64,000 bases of DNA, from the NCBI RefSeq assembly GCF_021018805.1, contig NC_086283.1, forward strand, positions 17,264,162 to 17,328,161, in the 5' to 3' direction. Shown in pieces: positions 25,001 to 36,670 of this stretch (position 1 is its first letter; each line of letters starts with the position of its first letter). The notes under the pieces were generated by a model. The model did not search any database, was not told the origin of the DNA, and saw nothing but the letters and a program-made list of their open reading frames with translations. The position numbers and the translations under genes were made by a program. The stretch comes from Prinia subflava (taxonomy: Eukaryota > Chordata > Aves > Passeriformes > Cisticolidae).

Positions 25001-28000
25001 TGAGCATCCACACCTGCAGTGACACCTGCAAACCTCTGCCAGCCCACTGAGGGGACAGACAGCGGTGACACTGTGGCAGCACGGCTTGGCAGGCAGCACA
25101 CTGGCACCTCCACTGACTTCAGAGCAGCCAAGGCACAGGGACAAAAGTCTACTCAGGAGAAACAGCATCCTGACTTTGTGCTTCTGGAGGAAAGCAACCC
25201 CAAGGCTTTGGGGCTCCTGAGCTCCAGTGGGGGACAGACTTCACAAGCAAGAACCAGCCCAGCAGGGCACAGGTACGGTCCTGGTCCTTCTGTATGCCCC
25301 CTCACCCTACAGCAATTCCTCATCACTCAGATTACTTCAGGGACCTCCGGACACCCCAAACCGGGGCAAACGCCTTGCCTAGAGCTGCCCCAAGAGCTCA
25401 CTCCAGGCCAACCATGAGCCCATCAGCCAATCTCCCTATGCCTCAGCAGCACTCTGTGCCGTCCCATCTTGGCTAAAGACCACAAAGAAATTTACCAAAT
25501 AGAAAAAACAAAATCATTAATTTCCCTTATAATACAGTAAATAAAGAGCAAGTGAAACACATCGTCCTGCAGACCAGGGAAGAGCTGTGTGCTCTGGATT
25601 TTTCTGCTTCTTTGCCCTGCCTTTTAACTGCCTGGTTGTTTTAAATAACCTCAGGGGTTTCTGTTTTATTATGTTTAAAGGAAGTATTTTACTTTCTGTT
25701 CAGATTTTTTCACATTTAAGGCTATCATCAGTCATATTGATTTTTCATGGACTAACCAGACTGAGGAAAGAAATAATGTGTTATTCCTTACACACATTTT
25801 TTCCAAATGGCTTCTTTGCCCAGGGCATGATGTGGTAGAGGTTGTGCTGCACTTCTTGCTGACTGATGCAAATGCCTGCTGCAATCCCACACAGCATCCT
25901 TTGCACATTGGGTCTGCAGGAAATGCAGGTGGCTGCAGTGCTCCAGCATGCAATGCATTAGAGGAAACCACAGCAGGGAAGAAAAGCTGACCAGATAGAG
26001 CTTATATCCAACATGACCCATGCAGCACCACTCTTCATACACAACTTGGCCCATGCCCCAGGCAAGGGCAGTTTTGGTAGATGCCATCTGTGAGAATTTT
26101 AGATTTCTTCCCAGTAAAATTCCAGACAGAAACACAGTATTAGAAATTCCTTGATCTAGAGCATGAAATTGTCTCAAAGACATGACACATAGCAGACTGC
26201 AACTGTAAGAAAGGAGGAATCATTCACAGTTCAGCACGACTCCAGCAGCTTGGCAAACAAGCAATAAATAACACAAAGAGGCAATGGCTTCACAAAGGTG
26301 AGGCAGCTGCTGAAGGCGGATGTGCTGAGCAGCGCGGAGCAGCACACTGCACATGCAGAAGGGAACAGGACCAGGCTGCAGGGAGCACAGAGAGCAGGAG
26401 GAAACGACTGGGACTGACCAGGCAAAGAACACAGGGAGGAGAAAAACAAAGCCATGCTGGCTCCCCACTGCTGAGCAAGCCCAGGGTGGAAACAGCACAA
26501 GCAATACACAGCCCTCGGTGCAAGCGAAGCTCTCCGCACGATTTATTTTCATCTCCTGAAGCTGTCATGAAATCCACATTGCAAAGCAAGGATGGTTCAG
26601 TTCTGTGTTGGGTTGACAGAAGGGTGGGGGACAAGTCAAAAACTTTTCAGTGCAATTGCCTGTGGAGTTTGCCCTTTTACTAAAACTGAGAGGGTATTTA
26701 TAGAATAAAGTTTCACTTCAAGCCCTGTCACATTCTATATCACTCAAAAAGTGTCAGAAGTGCAGCAGCAAAACTGAAATGAATTAAAATCATCTTTTGA
26801 ACCATTTGATGCCTGGCGAAATAGGACACGATGAGCAATGATACCCTTTGGAACCAAAACAAGGGGAAGAGAATGTTAATCCATCTCTTTAGAGCTTATC
26901 TTTCATTTTAAGTATTTTGGGAAGAAGTTGCTACACCTGACTAAGACACGGACGACTCAGCCACTGACACAATCTGTAGCTTACAACCCAAAAATGGTGC
27001 TTTGCTTACCAGTAGTTTGCATCATCAGCAGTCAGGTCTGTGACTCACACACCAGAGCACTGCTCAAGTGCATTTCCAAGCATCCTCCCACCCTCACTCT
27101 GCCCAACGAGTTCTTCCACTGCACTTCAATGTTGGAAGTGATTTTTCAGTCACAAAAGAAGATGCAAGAAAGGCAAGAGTGTGAAGAAGGGATAGTTAAT
27201 GAATTTGAAAGAATGTCTTAAAAACAAAAAAAAAAATCCAGACATGATGACAGTTCTCTCTGTGCATGTCACACACACGACAGTGAATGCCCAGACAACA
27301 TTTAGCAGTGATCAGTAGTGAGTGATCATCCTAGTAGCAAACATGTACAGAGTGATGCCTGGCAGCAGGAAACTTCAAGTATTTTACTTTGAGAGCTAAA
27401 TAAAAATTCAAACAGTCCTTAAACTCCTTCATCCTGATACAAACAGAACAAGGAAACAAAGGTGCTTCTTTTACACCTGTTCTAGGGGTTGCTCCAAGCT
27501 ATACCACATGCCAATTACCCAAAGTAACAAGTCCTTCAGGAATCAGTGCTGAAGGCATGGCCAGAAGACAGTTTCTAGAAATGAAAGAGAAATTTTAAGT
27601 ATCTACACACTGGAATCTGCAAGTCTTGTCAAATAAAAGACTGGGGGAGGAATAACCGTGATTTTCCTGAGAGAAAACAGAATTCTAACTTTTCAACTAT
27701 GAAAATTTCCTCGGATTTTACTGTTCAGGGAAAACAATTAAGTGAACCAATACCTGCTACACTGGAATACTTTTCCACAAGCGTAGGACATTCAGGGTAT
27801 AACAATTCCCACTGTATCACACTGCTTTCTTACTGCCATCAATGTATTATTACTGAAGAACAAGTTCAGACCACAAGTTCAGTTCCTGAATACACCTTTC
27901 CCTGTCACCAAACCACACGGATTTACTCAGCTTCAGAGCATTACAGAAATCACAAACTGCTCCTACAGCTCTTCAAGCCCTCCCCTGGGCACAGCTTAAT

Positions 28001-28009
28001 TTCCTGAAC
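22070..28009. other. Unannotated single-copy DNA
   Basis: Alternating AT-rich and moderate-GC unique sequence. The longest frames are 132 codons (25019-25417, +), 131 (25788-26183, -), 123 (23973-24344, -) and 114 (26290-26634, -). They carry no recognised domain, and most face an open frame on the other strand. A short word at 26602-26617 (gtgttgggttgacaga) recalls the start of some bird LTRs, but nothing downstream continues the match. No RNA gene seen. Confidence 0.45.
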
Positions 28010-28057
28010 TGCAGCAAAGAAAAATTGCAGCAAAGAAAAACTGCAGCAAAGAAAAAC
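28010..28057. repeat. 16-bp tandem repeat, three copies
   Basis: Units of 16 bp (tgcagcaaagaaaaa plus t or c) at 28010, 28026 and 28042, almost identical. Recent local duplication by slippage. Confidence 0.9.
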
Positions 28058-28687
28058 ATGCCACAGTAGGAAATAGTTTAATATCAAACTGATTTGTAAG
28101 AATGTTTCTGTTTGCTCCAGGTACTGAAACAAAACAATCCCATTTCAGGACTGTTGAGATATTTGGTTGTTTTGTTTGTTTTTAAATAAAACTAGCTAAA
28201 TTAGACATTATAAATTTAAAAATAACCTCAAAACCTTTGTTTTCTACTGAAAGGAATTTCATCCTTTTTATCATGGTGTCCTCAGCTTGCCTGTGGGTGA
28301 AGGGAAGGCTTGGGGCCATCATCAACACAACGAAAAGAGAAACAGATGCTACAGACCTGTCTAAAAGGCATCACCGAGTCCCTCAGAGAGTTACAGGTAA
28401 AAGGCCCCTGAATGATGGACCTGTCTCAGTTCCTCACAAGCCTGGCTGGTGCCCAATACTATTTTAAACACTTACACAGAAATATCATGTTTTCATCTCT
28501 TACATATTACCAGAGGCATCTCCCAACCAAAAGAATTGGGACCCCCCTCCTCTATTTTATTTTCTTACTTTGATTTTGCAATCTGTTATGCAGAGTTCAA
28601 AAAGGAACATAATTTAAAATTTACTCTTCAGAAGCAAGTTTTTATCTTTTTTCCCCATAGATCCAATGGAGAGGAGAGATGAACAAC
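28058..28687. other. Unannotated AT-rich DNA
   Basis: Nothing recognised. Low-GC unique sequence with frames shorter than 80 codons. Confidence 0.5.
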
Positions 28688-28708
28688 AAAAAAAAAGGGG
28701 GGGGGAGG
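28688..28708. repeat. Poly(A)/poly(G) junction tract
   Basis: Nine A followed by nine G and then agg. A homopolymer junction of this kind is hard to sequence, so its exact length may be unreliable. Confidence 0.8.
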
Positions 28709-30087
28709 TAAAAGAAGACTTCCTGTCACATAAATAATGAAAAAGATGCTCAAAGACTGAAATTTTCACATGAAGCTTTTGAAGTTATTTTCTACTTCTT
28801 TATATTTTGTTGCATGCTCTACCTGCTGTTTTTTTCCCCTTGGTAGCTTGACAAGTTCCTTTTAAAAAAAGATTTTTAAAAGGCAATTCAAGAAGTTTTC
28901 ACTGATCTTGTCTAAATAAAAGGAAGATTCTTTTCGTTGAGTATGCAAACTGCAATCCTTTGAACAAAAGGCACTTGCCCACATGATGCCAAATCCTTTC
29001 TCAGCTGAGAGCTTACACAATGCAGGCTCCATCCACAATAACACCAGTGCAATAGGGAGGAAAAATTAAATTCGAACCAATCTTTGGCCAGGGACAGCAC
29101 ACAGAGATCCTCTTTGTATCGTTTAGGCTTAAAGAGTGGGATGTTTTCAGTATCATTCCTCCATGGAGCTGGTGTCCGGGTGTGGGCGCTGAGGTGATAA
29201 AGCAGTGCCCATGTGTGACATGAACAGGCAGCTCTGCCAGCCAAGGAGGAGAACAAACCTCCCAGTGCTCAAGCTCATTTCCTCAGAGCTTGCTGAGTTA
29301 TCCTCAAAATGGTTACAAAACAAAAGCAAATCTCCGGAAAACCATTCAAGTGTAATCTCTGTGGACATTTCCAGCATCAGCCAGCCAAAAGGCAAGGCTC
29401 ACCTCTCTCCTCAGCTCACCTTGGCTCAGATGTCCTTTCTCCTTGCACCGCTCTCCTGTTAACCCCCTGCAAACTGCTGTGCTTTCTTTCCCCAGCTTCA
29501 CACAAAGGTCACACTTGTACCTCCTCACAGAGGGACGCCACAAAGTCACCCCCTGTCCCCCTGCACCCCACCCTGCCCTGCATGAGGAAGGTGCCAGTCA
29601 GAGCACAGGCTCATCCTCCTGGTGCTGCCCAGGCTGGGGAAGATGTGGGCAGCAAAAAGTAAAAACCCAATATATCTGGAAGTAAAGGGGTGAGCCTTTC
29701 AGAGAAGGGCTTAGAGAAAATACTCCAAGCTCCCTATGGCTTGCAGAAGCTGGAAAAGTCACACTGCCACACACTGCTGCTCCTGGCGCTCAATCCTCCT
29801 TCCTGCTGGTTTTATCCTGGCTCTATCTCCTGGGAAGAGCTCAGAGAACCAGATGCATTGACCTCCAAATCCCTTGTTACTCTCTCTCTTAAATTAAATC
29901 CAAATTAATCATGTCACAACAGCCCCAAGGGTATTGGTGTTGAGAAGACCTTCAGCAGCCAGTGCTCCACAGGCCTCGCTGCAGCCCACAGCAGGAACTG
30001 CTCTCTGAGCAGGACAGAGGGAAAGTTGTGTTTGCTGGTATGGCACCTGTGATGCCTTAAGTTTTAGCTTTCATGTTTTTCAGATTC
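28709..30087. other. Unannotated single-copy DNA
   Basis: No repeat recognised. A 117-codon frame (29309-29662, +) in moderate-GC sequence faces open frames on the other strand and is taken as chance. Confidence 0.5.
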
Positions 30088-30480
30088 TGTGCTGCCCAGG
30101 GGTGCAGTTCTGAGCCTCACATTCAGTGCCAGCCAGCTCTCTTCACAGAGCAGGCAGACAAAACAAATCCTTTTCCTGCTGCAGACCAAGGACAACTCTC
30201 AGGCCCAAAAGCACCAACAAGGGTGGGCTGAAGGGAGGAACAAGAAGGATGAGACCTCACAATCTGAAGCTATAATTGGACAATTAAACCCCAAAATGCA
30301 AATGGACCAAAACTTTTAAAAGTGTGAGACCTCGTGACCAGGCGTCCATGCTGTGACCATTTTGGGTCCATCTTGGGTGTAGCCCCAGTCAGGCTCTTGT
30401 CCTGCCCAAAGTGTACCCTAAAGGCCTTTCAATAAGTATCTATTTTATTCTCTAGCTCTGTCCAGCCTCCCAAGGCATCA
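30088..30480 (+). mobile_element. Solo LTR of a second bird endogenous retrovirus family
   Basis: About 393 bp that begins TG (tgtgctgcccaggggtgcag) and ends CA (ccaaggcatca). The distal half is the recognisable part: caattaaaccccaaaatgca, then ccattttgggtccatcttgg, gtgtagccccagtcaggctc and tgtaccctaaaggcc. These are typical of a bird LTR group I know. A poly(A)-signal variant AATAAG sits at 30431-30436, followed by a T-rich stretch, as expected for an R/U5 region. No internal retroviral sequence adjoins it on either side. It is on the + strand, like the LTR at 7 kb, but is a different family. I found no clear target duplication, so the outer limits, especially the left one, are approximate. 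Confidence 0.75.
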
Positions 30481-31923
30481 CCTGCCTACTACTCTCCAGA
30501 TCAGTGACAGGAAGCTGATTGTTCCAGAGAAGCTTCTCTCAAGCTCTCCAGCCTCATGGTTTTCCAGACACACTGCATAAATCCCCAGTAATGCTTCCCG
30601 GTAGCAGTCACAACTGTGAGTGCAGCATCTTTTTTCAGTCTGTGGTTTACACCACAGCATCACTGTGAAATGCCTTCCACGCTTTTGGGACACATGAGAA
30701 TGAGTTGTTTTTTTTTTCCTTTACACACCAGATATGGCAGCATCAAAGACATGATACACACACATAAGCACACTGAACACCTCCTCACCCCAGGAGGCCA
30801 CATGACCTAAACCACTGAGATTTGAAAAATGTATTCTACTACCAGTTAGTGACACTTGATCACTACATTTTAAGTAAGTCCTACAAGTAATAAGCAGTAT
30901 TATAACAGAGTCTCTAGCATCACCATCGCTCATTCTTCCCTCTACATGCTGGCATCACTATCATTATCATGATGAAAGCTTTGAGCTCAGATTATCATTT
31001 GGATGTGTGAAAGGCTGCACAGGGAAGGATTAACACACATTTGTAAGGTAACAATAAATGCAATTTCAGCTTGTAGGCTTGCATCTGCTGCCTTTCTTTC
31101 TTTCAACAAGAATAATGAGCGGCATTCAGAAGCACATTTCAGTGTCAGCTTGTTCCCACTGCCAGATCTCCCTTTTCACATGTGCACACTCAGAGGGCAA
31201 AAGATCAAGTCCTACCATAAAAGCTCAATCCCATTTGCACTTAACCATACTTCCTACTCTTGATGAGAACACAGAACTTGGATGAACACCAGGATCTGCT
31301 GATTTTGCTCTGACACGCATCATTGCAAACCAGTGAGTGCTTCACTGAGCCCTTTTCAGCTTTTCAAATTGGTTATCCACCTGAGCAAGTTCACTCAGAG
31401 AACTGTGGGCTCACCTGTGCAGGCTCACCTTGGAGCCATGTGCCTGCCCCATGCTGGGGCAGAGCTCCATGTTCCCGTGGCACAGGAAACCAAGGGCCGT
31501 TTGCTGGAAAGGCACATGAGGTGTGGCAGACACCAAGGATGACAAGGATGTGCTGACTCCATCAGGTGAGCTCAGAGCGTGGCTCACAGCACCCAGCCAA
31601 CCTCTTTAAGGACCACTATGCTGACACCTATCCAAAGATAAGCAGAAAGCAAAACAGCAAAATGCAAACCATTCCTAAGTCACCAACTGCTTCCACTGTC
31701 ACAGAGGCACTGATTTATCACAGCAGTGGAATTGTCCTGCTCCTCAGTGGGAAGCAACAGCATTCGCATTCTTGTAGATACGAGAGTTATTTTGTCTTTT
31801 CTGACTCTCAGAGATGGGGAAATGCATCAGACTCCATCTGAGAATTCTGCTGGAGCTTATGTGGGCTGGGAGGAGGAGGAAGAGGAGGAAGCCAGCTACA
31901 ACCTGTGTTGTTTCTTCCCACAG
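30481..31923. other. Unannotated DNA with a purine-rich patch
   Basis: Mostly unique sequence. At 31868-31890 the + strand is a GGA/GAA-rich patch. Read on the - strand this is a very long pyrimidine tract ending in cccag before base 31865. On the + strand a separate acceptor-like tract (gtttcttcccacag) ends at 31923. Frames stay below 100 codons apart from 31726-32031 (+). Confidence 0.4.
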
Positions 31924-32507
31924 TTTGCCAGGCACAAAGCAAACCAGCAAGAATTCAAATTTATTCTTTCAATCAAACAGTGCTCTGAGACATGTATTCA
32001 TGAGCTTCCCACATTTGTGATGCCTGAATGACCCAGAGAGAATTCACGTTTGTCAGGTTTAAAATTTCGTTTGCCCGTGAGTGCATCCGGGAGTGTGTGA
32101 GCTGCAGGAGCTGTTCTGAGTGCCTGAGGCAGAGCTGCCTGCAGCAGCACTGCCAATGCACCTCCACACCACCAAAATCCTGCACCCTCTGCGAGAGGAA
32201 AACACCCACCGAGGTCTCAGGCAGCAAAGAGGGAAGAGACCAGAAATATTTCTATAACCTGCTGATTAACTGAAAGTCAATCCAAATTTGCCGATTACCA
32301 TCAGAGCCTTCACATGGTTTAAAATGTTTTCTACATTGAGTTCAGGCACTGGACCCACTTCTTTCAAGTGCAGCTTCCTCTCCATTTCAATGCAGAAAAC
32401 TCAACAGTTCACAGGACAGAACATTTAAACACATTGCTGCAGCTTCATGCATCGGCAAGAATTGCATTTAAAATTCTTATAGTATCAAAGGTGAAAATTT
32501 CAAATAA
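31924..32507 (+). other. Candidate terminal exon region with cysteine-rich frame (weak)
   Basis: A good acceptor-like tract ends at 31923. All three frames directly after it meet a stop within about 110 bases, so a coding exon would have to start later. From 32028 to 32273 an 81-codon frame is strikingly cysteine-rich. Ten Cys lie within about 37 residues, in CxxxCxxCxxCxxC style spacing (for example CIRECVSCRSCSEC), followed by a charged tail and a stop. An AATAAA lies downstream at about 32502-32507. I do not recognise the protein. The gagctgc/tgcctg-rich DNA could also produce cysteines by composition. Not called as a gene. Confidence 0.15.
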
Positions 32508-32934
32508 ATGCATTTAATCCTTGAATTTTCACTGAAACATTTTGATGAATTCTATCTCAATTAATTTAATCTCAAGTCTCAAGATTAAAGCAGTACAATC
32601 AATTTGATTTCTCTTTTCTGATTTCCACACCTAAAGGCACAACTCACTCATGACACAGGAGCTGTTCACCAGTGCATCCCAACTGCCGCTGAGAGCAGGA
32701 TCCAACAGCAGAAATCCTGCTCAGCTGCCCTGGGAGGCCCCACTCCTTAGCTCAGCTCTGGTGGGTCCTTCTAGCAATAGCTCCTGCTTTCTCAGGCTAA
32801 CCACCACTGCCCTGGCAGCCACCTGCCCCGAAGGCCCTCTGGGTGCTGGCACACAAGCTGGCACGGCGGGTGGGCAGGGGACAGTGCCCGGCGGGGCTGG
32901 GGAGCAGCCTGCCCTGCAGGGAGGACAAGGCACC
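32508..32934. other. Unannotated DNA grading into a GC-rich patch
   Basis: AT-rich to about 32640, then GC-rich to 32980 with some CpG (ccggcgggg near 32888). The GC patch leaves both strands open: 110 codons at 32650-32982 (+) and 115 codons at 32721-33068 (-). Confidence 0.45.
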
Positions 32935-32978
32935 ATGGCAGAGATGCTGCAGGGGGACAAGGAGAGGATTAACTCCAG
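32935..32978 (+). other. Candidate first coding segment: start codon plus splice donor (weak)
   Basis: An ATG at 32935 in a very good vertebrate start context (aaggcaccatggca) opens 14 codons reading MAEMLQGDKERINS. The run ends at actccag/gtgagc, a good donor, at 32979. Upstream sequence is the most GC-rich nearby, as expected for a promoter-proximal exon. Against it: the frame is also open far upstream, the product is unrecognised, and the strand disagrees with the skew-based inference. Confidence 0.15.
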
Positions 32979-32979
32979 G

Positions 32980-33479
32980 TGAGCAATGCTGAAGGTGCAG
33001 ATACCTGCCACCAGGACAGAAACTGCTGCTGAGGATACTTGCCCACTAATCAATTCCTTGGGATGCACAGCAGAAGAGGAAGCAAAAGCAGGAATTAGCA
33101 GGCTGCTCTTAAGGCAGATGTTTATTCAAGGCTGCCTCTGCGTACATAAACCAGGCACAAAAGGAAGGGCTTTTATTTGGTGAAAGCACTAAAAGCGAAT
33201 GCTTTTTTTATTTGTGATTTTACAATGTTAATCCTGCAAGAATAGCTGGACTGGAGCTATTTATCATCTGGCACTCTAGACTTTGTTTCCACAGAAGGAA
33301 ATGAAAAAGGCCAGGAAGGTTCAGCCAATTTGTCTTTTAATACTCTTTATTGGTTCATTAATGATTAATTCCTTTTAACACTCTGCCTTAGATCCTAAAT
33401 TCACAATGGCTCAATTTAGATGAAATATTTTAAATCCCCATCTCTCCTCCCTCTTCTCTTCTGTTTCCTGAGCCTATGC
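32980..33479. other. Unannotated single-copy DNA
   Basis: Nothing recognised. AT-rich toward the right end, with homeodomain-type words such as attaatt near 33340-33372. Confidence 0.5.
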
Positions 33480-33560
33480 AGAAAAAAAACCCAAAAAACA
33501 AAAAAACAAAACAAAACAAAACAAAAAACAAAAAAACCAACCAAACAAAAAAAAACCACC
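33480..33560. repeat. A/C-rich low-complexity tract
   Basis: A runs separated by single C or short C groups (aaaacaaaacaaaac and similar), ending in ccaaccaaac. Same type as the tracts at 0.9, 7.9 and 11.5 kb and in the same orientation. Confidence 0.9.
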
Positions 33561-34500
33561 AATGCCACTGCTGAGCATGCTGCTGTCAAAGGAAACAAAG
33601 GAAATCATCCCAGAGAGAAAAACCTCTCTGGAAGACTAGGTGGTGCAAAAGATGAAACAAGCAACGTACACAACCAAACCCAGTCCTAAAGAGCCACAAA
33701 CAGTAAAAGACCCACTCAATAATGGTAATATCTGCCACCACTTAGCCCCCAAGTCTACCACTGATTTACGCCTAGCGCTGCACTACTGCAGTACTGCAGC
33801 ATTCAACTGTGCTTAGTTACAGAACTCTTCCTTCGGAAGGAACATGGATTTATTTCTTCACAAATTATTGAGAAAAGAAAATGCTATTGTTCTGCAAACA
33901 GAAATCAAAGAAAGCTCTTAGAAACGTCATCTAACCAGAACATTTGAACTTTTCTTTTGGATTACAGACAGCTACAACCCTGGCCACAGTGGTCTTTACA
34001 AGTTCCACGAGAATTTAGTAACAATGCACTTGTCACTGCCCTGTCCTAGATGCTGGAACATGCTAAGAGTACTCTATGTCGAGTTTCCTCCAGGATTTCA
34101 GTTCATCCTTTCAGTGCTTCCTGGAGCTGTAAAAGAATCAGATGAGCAGTAGGGGTATCTCAGATCCTATTCCTACTACTCCTATCAGTACAACACAATT
34201 TTGCATCTCACTCCTGTTTAGATAAGGAAGCAATGAAATAACCACATTGACAGTGTGCTCTGAGATCTCTGGAGGAATTACGCCATTTCTGTTCAATATT
34301 TTTATTAATCTGCTTACATGATGTTCCTAGCTGTTGCAGTTCAAATACATATTTACCTCAAAGTACTCTTTCCAAGACTGCAGCTCTCCCATTCATCTCA
34401 AATGAAGAGAAACAGGTGCAAACACATGCATTTCCACACAAAGCAATTAACCCAGGTGATGCATTTATCTGAATCACAGCAGCTTTCTTTCTAATTTAAA
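33561..34500. other. Unannotated single-copy DNA
   Basis: Nothing recognised; no ATG-started frame above 60 codons lies wholly inside it. Confidence 0.5.
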
Positions 34501-34561
34501 AGGAAGGAAAAAACGCAAACGCACAACAAAAAAAACCTAACAACAGCTAAAAAAAACCCAG
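34501..34561. repeat. A/C-rich low-complexity tract
   Basis: Short degenerate A/C stretch (acgcaaacgcacaac, then A runs with acc), with the same strand orientation as the other tracts. Confidence 0.7.
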
Positions 34562-35382
34562 TACAAAGAATTTCGGTTCCCTAGACAGAATAGTGTTTTT
34601 GGCCTAAGGACTCTGACAGCACCATTCTGCAGTTTACTGAGAAAGCTGAAAGCTTGAATACCACAGCCAGGACTGCTACTCTGAACTCAAAAGTTATTGG
34701 GGATATCTTTGAAACAATTTAACACTTGAGAAGCTGGTTGGTCTGTAGCCAGGTGTCTGAATGGCAGGAACTGGAACCTTACCTGGTCAGTACTGCTAAA
34801 AATAGCTCTGCCACAATGACATGCTGAGCATTCTGCACTCAGCCACATTACTTCAGACAGCTTCCCACTGTCACTAACCATGAGCAAATCTGTGCACGAA
34901 CAGAACAGCGTTGCCCGAATCTTTAACTCTCTCATCACACTGACAATCAACACTGTTGGAAATGCCTCCAGAGCTTAACAGCCCCCAATAATCCATCATT
35001 AATTCTGCTTTTCCATTCCCTTCCTCCTACCATCTTGTGATTCTCATCACTATTGAACTGGAAAGACTGGAAACTATTACCAAAATTTCTGGGTTTAAGC
35101 AACCTGGTTTTTTTCAATACAGTATTATGTCATTTTTCTCCTGTATAAAAAGGATTTTCAAGATCACCCATTTCTGTGTTACTGAGCATTCCAAGGGCAT
35201 AAAAGTTCAGCTTCACTTGAGTCTTTCTACTTAACAGTCCACATCCTGCCTTGGCAATCCTGGGGGTATGAAAATCCCCAAGGAGAGATCCCTTGGGAAC
35301 AGCACCATGTCACATTTACTGCTGGGTGTTGATCACTGAGTGCTGAGTAAAACAGAAGTTCCCCAGAGACCCCCCAGCCATT
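34562..35382. other. Unannotated single-copy DNA
   Basis: Nothing recognised. The longest frame is 88 codons (34687-34953, -). Confidence 0.5.
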
Positions 35383-36009
35383 GTGATCTGCTGCACACAC
35401 AGCCCAAAGCATATCCCAACACCCTGCAGCTCCTCAACATGGCCATCTTCTCATCAAACTTCTCCAAAATCTGCACCAGCAGTCCCTGGGAAGAGCCAGC
35501 TCCAGGAACTGCCAAGGCTGCCAGATTTGTTTTGGCCATTAGTAGCACAATATGCCCCAGGAAAGCAATGCCAGCAGCAGCTCCTGACAGTAGGCAAAGC
35601 TTCAAATCATTCTGGTGAGTGCCACAACTGTATTTCTGCCTGCTCTGCTCCTGATTACATACACACACAAGCCCCAGAGGTTGCAGTTCTATGTGGGGAA
35701 GAAAAAAGAAAAAAAAAAAAAGGTCTGCCCTCTTATGTTATTTTAAGCAACAGCACAGTTCAATTGACTTCAGAGGACCTGCTCACGTGCCAAGCTGGAC
35801 ATATGTTTAAATACTTCCCTGAAATAATGCCACAGATCCTACCTCACCAAACACTCTGCTGTCCCCTTCACCCTCACTGTGCTCCTGAGGTGCTTAGAGC
35901 TTGCTCTGAAAGGACACTCTTGCACTGTGGGAACAGTGGTATCCACAGGGATGATGCTCATGAGTGCTGTAAGATCGTGGTCCAAGGGCACACACAGCCT
36001 GAAGCATGA
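35383..36009 (+). other. Longest open frame in the window (208 codons), unrecognised
   Basis: The ATG at 35383 starts 208 codons ending at a TGA. The N-terminal third is rich in Ser, Pro and His. A lysine cluster (EEKRKKKKG) comes from the A-rich tract at 35700-35722. No domain, signal peptide or family is recognisable. The - strand is also open for 111 codons at 35333-35668, including a hydrophobic stretch around LCLLSGAAAGIAFLG. When both strands are open, the cause is usually local composition rather than coding. The start context is poor. I list it because a frame this long is unusual for this window, not because I believe it is a gene. Confidence 0.12.
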
Positions 36010-36399
36010 CTGAGCCTGATCTCATGGCTACAGCCTGTTTCCACTTGCAGGTGGAAGAAAGATCAGAATCTCCTCTGGTGTCTGCCAAACGTGGCATTTC
36101 CCCACACAGCATCTTTTCCCCTGAAAGCCAACCCCTGAATTTTAGTCTGGCACAAACACACCTACTAAAACCATTTCATGTAGGTCAGCTCAAGAAACAC
36201 TCAGTGAACTCCCACTTGGTTGGAGCGTGAACATGTGTAACTCACACATCAGTCCCTGCTCCCTCTTCACAGGAATCAGGAGTACCAGCACTGTTATCAC
36301 CTGCTGCAGAGATGGTGGCAGATTTCATAATTACACTACTGTATTTATATCAGCTGCATGTAAAGATACACTCCCCCATTCCCCAGTTTTTTTTAAAAA
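36010..36399. other. Unannotated single-copy DNA
   Basis: Nothing recognised; short frames only. Confidence 0.5.
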
Positions 36400-36670
36400 A
36401 GTCAGTAAACCGTAAGATTTATAGCCCCTCTGAAGTGCAGAGCGAAGCTTATGCCTGCTTTTGTTTGGATTCATTATGCACTTTCCTGATATATTCTGAA
36501 GAGCTGAGAAGGCACCCAAGAGAAACAGCTTGTAATCATCAGATATCTCCATGTGACCTCCCTTCTGCAATTTGCATTGGCTTTGAGTTTCCAGATGAAG
36601 ACGTTGGACGAAATAGTGCTAGGATTAATTTTAGCCTCCTCCTCAAGATGACTCGCTGATACCAAAATAA
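36400..36670. promoter_or_regulatory. Putative conserved regulatory block
   Basis: The block has several CpG in AT-rich DNA and a dense set of developmental factor words. A TAATC word lies at 36533-36537, a perfect octamer ATTTGCAT at 36570-36577, and a GGATTA (OTX/PITX type) followed by attt at 36622-36630. The same octamer word occurs in the block at 8.2 kb. An open frame of 115 codons (36312-36659, +) crosses it but has no protein character. Regulatory function is inference from word content only. Confidence 0.3.

Noticed and set aside
26602..26632. Possible LTR start (gtgttgggttgaca)
   Set aside because: The similarity does not continue downstream and there is no LTR end within reach.
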